This document shows, piece after piece, positions 13,576-23,799 of a DNA stretch of 64,000 nucleotides. Positions within the stretch are counted from its first letter, which is position 1, and each line of letters begins with the position of its first letter. The notes beneath the pieces were generated by a model, which was not told where the DNA came from, did not search any database, and saw nothing but the letters and a program-made list of their open reading frames with translations. The stretch comes from Botrytis cinerea B05.10. Its lineage: Eukaryota > Ascomycota > Leotiomycetes > Helotiales > Sclerotiniaceae. The stretch is taken from the NCBI RefSeq assembly GCF_000143535.2, contig NC_037312.1, positions 1,178,001 to 1,242,000 on the forward strand, written 5' to 3'. Both the position numbers and the translations under genes were made by a program.

Positions 13576-14881
13576 TCACCCTAAACGATATGAATGGTCT
13601 TTTGTCGATACACCAGTGACCTCATCTACCCTCTCTATCACCATAAGATTTTCATTAGATTCTGAAGCTGTAAGCCCCTCCGGTACAGGCTTCTTCCAAT
13701 CTCTCTTCAACTCATTCATAATTCCCTTCCAATCTCCAATCTCCTCATCTGTTCTGATTCTTCTTCTGAATCCATATCCTCTGATCTCTACTAGCCAGAC
13801 CATCATCCAATACTGATTGAAAATCAATGCGAATATGGCGGCTATCCATGAGCTCCCTAGGAATGCACCCCCAACAGAAGCTTCGACACCTAGAGCAGGC
13901 CCTACTAAAGAGACCATCTGGCTTACCATGCTGGTAACGGCTGTTAGATTCAGCGTAACAGTCATTGTGAAATTAGACGCGAGAAAGGAAAAGAAGAGAG
14001 CGCAGTAGACGATGCGGGCTGTGGGTTTGAACATATAAATTGCTGATAGAAAAATTGTAGCACCCGATCCGATCAAGGCTAGACCATAGAGAGCGAGGAT
14101 GGCCATAGTGCCAATGTTCAGCATTCCGGCGGTAAATGGCATTGCAGTGGTAGCGAGACCCAGGAATGGAACGGTAAGCGTAGTATTGACAATACGGAAG
14201 GTAGATGGAGTAGATGAGGTAAGTTGTGTCAAGCCTTTTCAATGCATTAGCTCAGTATGTCCATCTCGCGTGTAGGACCTATTTTATGAGTTTCGACTTA
14301 CCTTTCAAAGCTTGAGAATAATTTGAGCAGCCATCAACGACCCATTTATCCTCTGATGTAATAGTTCCTCGACATATTTTTATTACATGTAAACTGTAGA
14401 AATCTGCAACTCCAACGGTATCTGTGATATTCGAGACTAACGCCTTCTCGGCTTCGTTGAGACCATCGTTATCGCCTGCTTCAATCTTCTTCGCGATGCT
14501 CTTAACTTCCTTGATAACATTACCGAATAATGCCGTGGCGAAGTCGGATGCTGCATCTCTCTTTTCTATCGAATCTGATGATAAATCGCGGCTGTTCAGA
14601 GCAGATATGTCGATTATGCTTGTGGTGTTCGCTGTGGTAGAATTGACTGCTGCAAATTGTACCAAACTTTGACCGAGATTTGCTGTTTTTAACTATTCAA
14701 CATCAGATGAGCGTCCATGAATATGGTAGGACCAGCTTGCCCTTAGGAAATAATAATCTTCTAAAACCCCATTTTTCGAACCCGAGAATATCGTGACGAC
14801 ACCCAATATAAATGATATTGTAGACAAAATCAATGATAAGAGTGCATGCCAGCGAATTGGTTTGCCTTTGTATGTCTTCAT
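13576..14881 (-). CDS. SUR7/PalI-family four-span plasma-membrane protein
   Basis: Exons 14741-14881, 14302-14692 and 13576-14234 give 396 residues. One span lies near the N-terminus (about 10-35), followed by a long extracellular loop with Asn-rich N-glycosylation sites and two cysteines (CRG...GCSNYS), then three spans and a cytosolic tail of about 70 residues. That is the SUR7/PalI layout (eisosome, cell-cortex or pH-sensing proteins). Exon 1 ends in EDYYFLR and exon 2 continues LKTANLG, as expected in this family, but only if intron 1 uses a GC donor (GCAAGC). I found no GT donor that keeps frame. Which member of the family this is cannot be decided from sequence alone. Confidence 0.78.
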
Positions 14882-15834
14882 TTTCTTTTATTTCGTGGTT
14901 TCTTCTGTGGAGCTGAGATAGTGAATGAGAGTAAAGAAATCGGAATCAGCATTCTCTTCTGAGAATATATGAAGATTCAAGAAAATCCCACACTCGTCGT
15001 ACATGCAAGGATTAAAACTAGAAACCCCCGATATAACTTCCAAAGATGCAGCAAAACCTTAAATGAAGTTGCGATAGCCGCATACTTCACCGCAAGCATG
15101 GCTATGCCAGACATATTCCCACCCAAATACCATTTATAATGGTGATTTTCACGAAGAAAGCCTCAGATTGTAATAGAGTTTGGAATCTTCTGTGCAGTTG
15201 CTTCCTTGTAGGGGTATATTTCGTGCCTGATGCGATATGCCTTAAGCGAATACTGATACGACGGGACTCGAAGCTCATGGAAGCCTTCTAGCGCAGAAAA
15301 TCTAGATCGTCACAGGGATAAACATCCATTTATAGGGCTGTGTTGTAGGGGGTATAAATGCCGATAAAGTCCGTGTCATTGTTCGGATGCTCTTTGAAGA
15401 AGATAACATCCGAGATCAGGCAGCACAGCTTGAAGTAAAGCTTGTTTCACTTATTACCCTTGCCGCACGACGAGGTTTTATTTTCCTTCTCCTTAGATCG
15501 TCCTTTCCCGTTGTCAATTGATGCAATCTAGATTGCGTAGTCACATAACCCTAAAATTGTTGTGTGTAGGAAAGAAACCATGATTGTTAATATAGACAAA
15601 ATCAGAAAGTCTTCTGCTGCATCTAAACTCAACAACTATTCACAATCCCTCTTTGTTCAAAGCCGGGCTCGTCGCGCAATAGTCAAAGACCCCATTTTGG
15701 TAATTAATCCCCCAATATGGAGAAAATTCGATTGATTTGCTACTAGCGCCCTACACAGAAAATTTTGCGATAAAAGCCAGCAACTCCGTTCCTCCACTGA
15801 TAGCTTCCGCAAGTAAATAACTATACTTCAGGAA
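14882..15834. other. intergenic region
   Basis: Promoter side of the SUR7-like gene, then AT-rich sequence bordering the decayed transporter fragments. Nothing else recognised. Confidence 0.5.
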
Positions 15835-16136
15835 TCAGCTTAGGTACCGTGTTACAATGTGGATTTGGAAAAAGAAGCCAATGACGAAGAATACCATGGC
15901 AGAGGAGTTGACGCCAGCGGCGAGATAGCCGAGATACCAGCAAATGACTGGAGCAATGACATAGCCAAACCCACGAGTGGGCTAGCGTTTATGCAGCAGG
16001 TAGAAGGGTAGGGAAACAAGCAGACCGACTGAAAGCGCGAGGACGATCCACGGATATGTTTGGCCAACGCCGAAAACAAATTTCGAGAGTGCGCCAAAGA
16101 TAGTGCCTATGATTTGGACATTCAAAGTACACTTGG
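15835..16136 (-). pseudogene. 3' fragment of an oligopeptide-transporter (OPT) gene
   Basis: Read on the minus strand in one frame, this stretch resembles the C-terminal part of OPT-family proton-coupled peptide transporters: a hydrophobic segment GQTYPWIVLALSVG, then LPFYLLHKR, then VNSSAMVFFVIGFFFQ. An in-frame TAG (complement at 15982-15984) sits where a tryptophan would be natural (HKR-stop-PTRGFG). No upstream OPT sequence is found, so only the last ~100 codons remain. The family call rests on pattern memory and is moderate; the decay is plain. Confidence 0.5.
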
Positions 16137-16358
16137 GACTTAGTTCACCATACTACATGATACTTCGCAGAAATACCCATGTTTTCTGATCATTTATTAT
16201 TATTGTAATATTCTATTAAAGCTTTGTACATAGTTTCGGAACGTGGCAATGTTCAAGTGCAAGTGCCTCTCTCAACTCAATTATCGGTAAGCTACCGACC
16301 GCCACAGACAGTGATAGGACAGTGATAATATTGCTCGTTCTTCCATTCCATAGCTTTT

Positions 16359-18039
16359 TCATTCGCCTGCAAATTGGTCCAACTTATTGTCACTATTACG
16401 ACCACCGCTCCCATGATTTTGCTTAGTCTTCAAGCTTTTCCAGTCGTACATCAGGGCGCCCACAATTGATATCGTTGCCAGTAGAATTCTAATGCGTAGA
16501 GCTTCTTTGATCCCAGCACCATACACTTCTCGCAATTCTGCTGATGCCTGGGTAGAAGAATCGCCAGGAAGAGCTGTTGATGCACCGTCCAAAACAGAGT
16601 GAGGATCCAGGTTCGGGGCCACCGCTTTCAGTGCTTTACTAATATTTTCCAGAAAAATTGCCTGGGGGACTGACAAAAAAAGTGCTCCGCTGAAAGTCTG
16701 CGCGAACAAGATAATGCCGATGCCAGTTGCGAAGTCAACTTCCGGGAGGGTCATCTGCACCATGTACAATCCTTGCTCTTCTCCGATTTCAGCCCCACAG
16801 AGTATCTGAAATCCAACTCATTTTGCTCATGAGGTGTGCTGAGGTTGAACAGTCATCAGGAGCCCAGTGCCTATCGATACGAGAATTGAGCAGGCGTGGA
16901 CAAAAGGTGTATAATATCCAGTTGCAGCAGTCTCAAAGCCAGCAAACAAGAATGCCCCTCCAAGACAGAGGCCGGACCATATCTGCAATTATACTGCGTC
17001 GACGTAGCAAACGTAAAGGAACGATGGCACTATCTTTCATCCAGTATTCGATACCGAAGAACGAACAAAACAGTACACCGGCAAGGGTTAGTAGACTACA
17101 ATGCGTGCACTTCTCCATGCATAGGTAGTCCCACCCCATGAGAGTGCCAATAGAAGGCAAATCGTTGCTGATATGAAGGTGAAAGTACCAGCCCAGCCAA
17201 GTCAAATTTAGCGACCTGGCTACGAAATCCAGCTTAATTAAATGTGCTCTGGCAGCCACGACTTCCGGCATAAAAGAAAGCTATGGAAATCATTACGGCA
17301 CCACCAATCGGTAGATTGATGTAAAAACACCAACGCCATGTCGTGGAATCTGAGAAAGCCCCACCCTACTCTGGTGTCAATCGCAACAACAAATAGTTCA
17401 GGGTGGGAAATATCCAAATACTAATAAAGGTCCAGCTACACCCCCAACAGCAAAAATGCTTCCAACTACGCTATTTCATGTCGGCCGCTGGCGCAACGGA
17501 ACACATTCGCCAAGGATGGGTGTAGTGCCTGTTTGTATCCCAGCAGATCCCAAGCCTGCCAACGCCCGCCCGAGGATGAAAACATGGGAAGTCGGCGAAG
17601 TAGCACATACAGTGCTTCCAATATCAAATATCAGTAGTGATACTAGAAAGACAAATTTACTAGAGGAAAGTGTATAGATCTTGCCAAAAGCCGGCTGGAA
17701 TGCACAGGACGCCAATGGATGAATTCTGTTCAACATCAGTTAATATTTCCCAGCCATCACTTTAAAATCAAATGGTTATGAAGATAATTCCGCTGCATAC
17801 CAACCCACATTGTCAATTCTGTGGGAATTTTGGATAATTCGAGCGACAGTGGTCGAAGTTATTGTGTTGTCTACTGCTACGCAAAAAGTCGCTAAGCACA
17901 ATACAATTGGGATCAAGAGCACACTTGAAAACTTGGCATACATTCCCGTATCCTCCACTCGTTGAGGTTCCTCGCTCATTGTCGATTCCCTCATATTTGC
18001 CACTGCAATTTCATTTTCTGTCGAAGTGTTCGGAGTCAT
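16359..18039 (-). pseudogene. decayed MFS drug-efflux transporter (DHA14-like)
   Basis: The N-terminus is intact (acidic leader, then a first span ending VAVDNTITSTTVARI). Pieces of a 14-span multidrug exporter follow in order: [95 protein letters not shown] and FLFAGFETAATGYYTPF. They lie in different frames. A TGA at 17476-17478 replaces a probable Trp after QRPT. At least three frameshifts lie between 17.27 and 16.93 kb, and two more TGA codons near 16.82-16.84 kb. A block after GYYTPF appears deleted. The last 136 codons are open again and lack a normal final span. Clearly non-functional as read. Confidence 0.85.
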
Positions 18040-20033
18040 TCCTTTGAAGCCCTATCGTACACTTCAGCGAGAGGTTCGGGAAGTAAGCATAAGAGGACGA
18101 TGCTGGAATCAACTCTCGAAACAGGAGGAAAATATCAATGGTAAAAATTTCGATTCTTTTCGAAGTTTGTCTTTGTTACGTCGTCACCTCTTTTTCTCGT
18201 CGTATCGTACGTTTGGAGTTTCTACGAGCTACCAAGCTTGGCTTTGTTGACATCCAAAATTTCCTCAACTTGTCACCACTGACGAGTAAATGGGGCAGAC
18301 CAACAGTTGGACATGTCGCGTTGATGAATCTCACCAAATGGAACGATAAGAATCATCCAATAGAGTTTGAAGAATTTATCGACTTTTGCTTTCTTAGGCA
18401 ATCCCACCTTCAGGGGACATCTAACCGAGCTTATTAGGCTCTAAGCCACCTCCGGCCTAGCTTTATCGTCAGATTGGAAATAATTGAGGGGAACAACAAA
18501 ACTGAATAACAGCATCTCTTCGGCATTTATCCTGTCAAAAACACGATCTATCAGACGAACGTAGGAGATCAGAAATTTCTCCAAGTTCGAGGACCCTTTG
18601 TAGCAATTCCAAAGAGAGAATTGCATGGTGCGGACAGAATTGAGGTTATTACAGTCAGTAAGTTGAGCAGCAAAAAATACCGGAAGGATTCGACCCACGG
18701 AAAACAGTAAGCCACCGTGCCTTCCAATAGGCCATAAATTTCTATTCATCGTACCACATAATCAATCTCTGGCTTGAGATCCAAACCCCGCAGTCATCAT
18801 CGGCGTATTTCCTGCCACGGTCATTTTTTGTTTGAGCTGAAAGATCACGAGTTATCGTTTTGGAAACCATCGTACTATACTCCAGGTATATTTAAATCGT
18901 CATGTTGGCCGAATAGTTTGTTCGTGGGAATCAAAACTTGAGAAATGCCTCCTCTATCATCAATTGTTTTTGCAGTCCAGGGCGGTTTCAATTTCCTGAA
19001 TGGAGCCGCCGCTCTTTTATCTTCCACCGCCGCAAGAAAGAGTGCCGAAATGTTACTCACGGACTCGAAACACGCCATCCATGTTTCAGCTCTATCATGT
19101 CTGTCAATAGGGTAAGAATATTGAATTCTCTTAATCTAACCTTGAAGATCAAAGTCTCGGCGCTATACTGATCATCGCCATGCATAATAGTTCGCTCTAC
19201 CTCGTCGCTGCTAAGAGAGGAGACAGGCTTGCTATGTGGTTGTCAGTTGTTGGACGGACGATTGCTGTTGGAATTTTCTGGGTTGATGCTGGACCGTGGA
19301 GGAAAGTCGCGATTTTTGAGGGGCTGTGTGCAAGCGTGCTTGCTGGGAGTTTGCTTTGGGAGTCTCAGGGCGGGAGGGACAAGAAAATCGACTGAAAGTA
19401 AAGAAGAGTTTCAAATATGTCAGAAGTAAAGCTACCACCGAGAACAAATACTATCGTTTTATAACCACGAATATGACAGGCATTGGTAGTCTCTATATCC
19501 GTTCATCAAGTGTCACTTAATAGATTGAAGAACTCATTATTTCCCCTTAAATGTGATAGGCACAAACCAAATATTTGTGTTCCAAATTTTTATTCCTTTT
19601 CAATCTTTCGGTTCAGAGCTGTGTAGGCGATCATTAATTCCTCAAGAATTTCTCCAAATTAATTATCTGGTGATAATATCCCCAAAAGTGTTTCTTGAAA
19701 CCTGAGACGGACTTTCCTGGTGTTGGTGTCGGCGCAATCTGCGCCGTTTAAGTCTCATTTACGATATAAGAACCGATTCCTGACGTGAAATTTGTTGAAA
19801 TTAGCAAAAGACTTGGTCCTGATTGCCCTACTCTGAGTGTAGCTCCGTTACACTTTTCGACTTTGATCATCTCCATCGAAATCACACTCCGGATATGTCC
19901 TGAGCGCAGTTTTCTCTGTTTCTATAGCGCCAGCAATTTTTTGATCCCCTCAATTGTCTTCTATCTCCTTAATCCGTCAACTCAACTTTCTCTATCAAAT
20001 CTCTTCTTTTGCCTCAAATACTGTTTTAATTCT
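18040..20033. other. region with no recognisable gene
   Basis: Frames of 60-102 codons on both strands (for example minus 18441-18749) with no domain and no credible splice joins. Possibly remnants of genes lost with the neighbouring transporters, but nothing can be named. Confidence 0.45.
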
Positions 20034-21116
20034 TCAGAATTCTCTCGTGCCGCCCTCAGCCGACGCGTCCGGTTGCAATTCTAAAGCACGTACTTCTGCG
20101 GCATTTAGAGCTCTTGGAGTACTGTGATTAGATGTTTTTTCGGAAGAAATTACATCTGGTGGTGTCCCATGGTCTTGATCATCTGCGGTTTCTGTTTTCA
20201 TTGATGCATTGGATTGCTCTCTTTGATTTGGGTTTTGGGGTAGTGGATGATTACCCTTGGGCTCCTGTGGTATAATCAGTATCTCCAAAAGTTGATATGA
20301 ATTAATTTTGCTTACTGTCTTCTTTCTGTTTAATACGATTCTATAGTCTCGCTATTTCTGCAAGATCTGGTCTGTTCGTTGAATCTGAGCCAGGGCCCCT
20401 AGATGCAGTATCCTCGGATCGGACTTTGATACTCTTTATAGAAGCTTCTGATTCTTTCGACCTTAAATGAAGACCGTCAGAATCTTTCATATAATTGTTA
20501 TCAACACGCGACACTTGGGTAGACATCTCATCAATGCTCGTATCCTCGAAACCGGACAAAACCTGGCAAGAACTGATTCATAACCACCAGCCCATACCAT
20601 TCAGAATTCCTTCCCACAAGCCAGTTTCTGATTTCTTAATAAGTTGTATTATATCTCCATCATGAAAATTGAAGTCATCAGATTCTCGGTCGTTAAGCGC
20701 TCGCACATATACAATCCCTTTCGGTGCAGCTCTTGACAGACCACCAGCGCTTATATTTTGCTCATTCTTATGCAGACGTCTCTGGTATTCCTTTTCCCTC
20801 TTTAATCCCTCGTCTTTCACAAGCCAAATGATACTTCTCGATGAATTCATCGAGGTCTTTTTTGTCACGAGCATGTCGCTCCTGTTCCAATTGCTTCATA
20901 CGCTCATAAGTATTGCGAATTTCCTCATTTGCTTGCTCCCTCTCTTCTTGCATACGCTTTTTCTTCTTAAAATTCTTCTTTTCTTCTTTAAGAGAAATTA
21001 ATTCGAATTCCTCCCGTTACATGCGTTCTTCCTTCGCCATCTCTTTCTCAAATCGGATAATTTCCAATTCTCTCTCCATCAAGATTAGCTTCGCATCTTC
21101 TTTCAACATCATCACC
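20034..21116 (-). pseudogene. broken 3' tail of the zinc-finger gene: coiled coil plus SH3 domain
   Basis: Directly downstream of the stop of the C2H2/Zn2Cys6 gene, coding-like sequence continues in other frames. A Glu/Lys-rich coiled coil continues after a one-base frame change at about 21117 and is interrupted by TAA at 21017-21019. A second frame change follows near 20845. Then come a copy of the NEQN-SAGG-SRAAPK motif and an SH3 domain (IVYVRALNDRESDDF, DGDIIQLIKKSETGLWEG, GMGWW). Two further Ser/Asp-rich frames (20341-20559 and 20034-20288) may be later exons. Either the ancestral protein was longer and has been truncated, or unusual splicing rescues the tail. I favour truncation. Confidence 0.6.
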
Positions 21117-21672
21117 TCATTCTTCTCTCTCGCGCTCCCGCTCAGACTTATAATGTTCCAACTCCCCCGTCGTCATGCGCGATTCGATATCTTCGCGCAA
21201 CGATTTCTCATTTCGCTCCTTCTCCACTCTAATCCGCTCCAGCTTCCCCCGCTGTTGTACAGAATCCATAAATCTAGGGCGAATAAAATCATTACCAGCT
21301 TGCTTCCTAACTTGTCTTTCTGGATACCCTTCACACACGACGGCATTCTTTTCGCAATTCAGACCTAAATGACAGAAATAGTTAGTATTGTGACTGAGCA
21401 AATAACAATGGTACCATGTGAGTAATTCCAAACGTACACCTTGGTTTCGCTTCATCACACTTCTTCTTTCTCCTCCTGCATGTTACACACCCCGTCTTTG
21501 ATCTTCCTTTTTCAACCTTGGAGAAAGACCATCCATGAGGCATCTCTTTCGGAGCGGCTCTTGACGGACCACCAGCGCTTCTATTTTGCTCTTCCTTTTC
21601 TTCAAACTCATCCCAATCACGCTGTTGTACAGAATCCATAAATCGAGGGTTGATAAAATCATTACCAGCTTG
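20717..21672 (-). repeat. internal duplication of two coding segments
   Basis: Segment A (encoding QAGNDFI-x-PRFMDSVQQR) occurs at 21621-21672 and 21251-21302, 49 of 52 bases identical. Segment B (encoding SAGG-x-SRAAPK) occurs at 21546-21597 and 20717-20769. In the first copy A and B are 23 bases apart; in the second, about 480 bases of coiled-coil coding sequence lie between them. Confidence 0.85.
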
Positions 21673-23428
21673 TGGGGGAAGACCATGAGACATTGTATCA
21701 GTGGCCGCATCACTGTCTACGGGTAATCCGAGAGACCCTGTATCAATGAGGTCACTGTTACCAATGGCTTTTGACTCTGCAACGGAAGCCGATGAATCTT
21801 CGTGATACTCATCTTCACTTAAGCTATCGACCTCCATCGCATCTTCGTTTATAGGTAATGCAAATAAAGCTAATTGCTCCATGTGTCGTCCCAAGTGTCT
21901 TCTAAACTGCCCACGAGTACCATATGACTGAGATGGCTGCACCCCATCAAGGAACGGTCGTTTAGAACCAAATCTTTTATCTTCGATAATTGTTTCCCAC
22001 TGATCACAAAGTCGACACGCAGTGGCAGACACTTTATCCACTGGTTCTTCACTTTGCAACAGCAATGCTTTGAGTTGAGAACCTTTGAGCTCAACTTGGT
22101 GACGTGAGTGTAAGTGAACTTCATACGCCGATGAGGATGAGAATGGAGCATGTTGGCATTGCTGGCAGACCCATTCCCTTCTGTGGTTTTGAACTTCGTG
22201 CGCGAACCATTCATTACGACTCCAAAACATTCTCAAATCACATTCTTGGAAGGTACAAACATATGGTCTAAGGTCCCTGAAAATATGCTTCCTGGTATAA
22301 CTGTCAGCGTCTAAATTGCGGTAAAGCAGACAGACATAGGAATACATACTTCCATGCAGAGCGATTATTGACTATCTGTTCTGTGAAACAATACGGACAT
22401 CGAAAAGGGCTACCGAACTGAAACGGCACATCCTCAAATGTCATTCTCGGATGAGATGGTACATTTAATCTTCCTGTGGACTCTCCTATAACTGTAGCCT
22501 CATAGGAAGTCTGCGAGCCGAATGAGCTACCCAAATCAGATCCATCCTTCTGGGCCGTCGTAGTATTTTCAACAAAGGTTGTTGCTTTGGTCAGAGCAAT
22601 TGTTTTGTCTTCTTTTTCAATGATCATAGCATCATCCCAGTCCCTCGTAAGCTTTCCATGGTGATCCTCGCGATATTTCAAGTACTGGCGTCGCCTTGTA
22701 ATGGCCTTTCCAAGGCGTACAATCAACCAATCAGCACTTCTCTTTGCAGAGCCGTGCTTCTCTCTCACGTGTCCAATATCATAGCTGGCATCAAATCTAT
22801 ATCTCGAAGCAGCTTTGAAGTAGTCATCTCGATTTGGTGAGTTTCGAATAACCATAGAAAGCTTGAGAAGATTTGTGTTCGCATCCGTCATGGCTTGAAA
22901 CAACTCTTGTAGCTCTGAGATCTGTTCCGGCTCCGAGTCTGGTTCCTCATTATCAGAATCACTATATTCCTCAACAGTCCATGAGTCATTTGGTTCCCTT
23001 CCAGTGATAATCAATGCAGCTGAATCTAGTCAGCTAGATTCATAGAGTCAATGGTTCTTCTTACCCTCGTGCAACGATACTTGAAGATTACCTAGGATCT
23101 TCAGAACTCTTTGTCGGATATCTGTAGCTTCTTTTAGACGAAACTCGAGCGAGCTTCTTATTGAAACGTTTTGGAACGCTGCAATACTGTTACCCCATGC
23201 TTTGAAATGTGAAAATAAGCCCTGCATCCTTAAGAGAGATGAATCGCGATCAAATTGCTGGTTGGAGGCCTCGGAAGGACCAATTTCCTTGAGTATCTGT
23301 ATACTCTGCTCAAAACGTTTCCTGCAGTCCACAGAACGAAAACAAATTCCTTCCGATTCACCAAGTGCTGGGGCTTCGATCGCAGCCCACATCTTGACGC
23401 TATCGTCGCTTGGGGGCCGTTCTGACAT
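21117..23428 (-). CDS. AcuF-like C2H2 zinc-finger protein with an added Zn(II)2Cys6 domain
   Basis: Exons 23065-23428, 22350-23019, 21438-22291 and 21117-21364 give 711 residues. The N-terminal helical region with IGHVREKHG and RRRQYLKYREDHH, the zinc-finger block (CTFQECDLRMFW...H, WVCQQCQH...H, ACRLCDQW) and the GRHMEQLALFALP signature match the fungal AcuF-like C2H2 family, whose function is unknown. The C-terminal part then carries a complete Zn2Cys6 cluster, CVTCRRRKKKCDEAKPRC followed by LNCEKNAVVC, with exact CX2CX6CX6CX2CX6C spacing once the GTACGT intron is removed. A DNA-binding cluster at this end is unusual. The protein ends in a Glu/Arg coil. The start is uncertain: ATG at 23458 or 23491 in the same frame, or an upstream exon near 23.65 kb, are alternatives. 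It is head-to-head with the DUF7580 gene. Confidence 0.75.
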
Positions 23429-23799
23429 AGCCTGTGCGTAGGACACCAATATCTTCATGTGCTGTTGTTTACGACGGCGAACTCCACACAACTTGTGGAA
23501 TCTCTGATCTCACCATCATTGTGGATTCTTGGAGGCCTCTCACCCCAAATTATAAAGGTCTCAGTAATCATGCAGCCTCGGACTAAAACCATGAGGTTAC
23601 CCCGCCCGCTTTGGACAAGGATATGATATCGACATGGGGTAGAAGCTGACGTCGCCATTCTTCATTCTCATTCTTCGCGCCAACGTTGTCAGGCGTCGAC
23701 ATGTGCCTTACAGTGATCGTGAGTCTGTGAACATACTCTCAATATCTGGCTACAATTAATCGACTATTTCCATTTGGTGGCTCATAGCCAATTGCCAGT
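23429..23799. promoter_or_regulatory. shared divergent promoter region
   Basis: About 370 bp separate the two start codons of the zinc-finger gene (minus) and the DUF7580 gene (plus). A 67-codon minus frame lies inside and could be an upstream exon of the zinc-finger gene. No operator motif is recognised. Confidence 0.5.

Noticed and set aside
18441..18749. 102-codon minus-strand frame
   Set aside because: No recognisable motif, and neighbouring frames cannot be spliced to it with credible sites.
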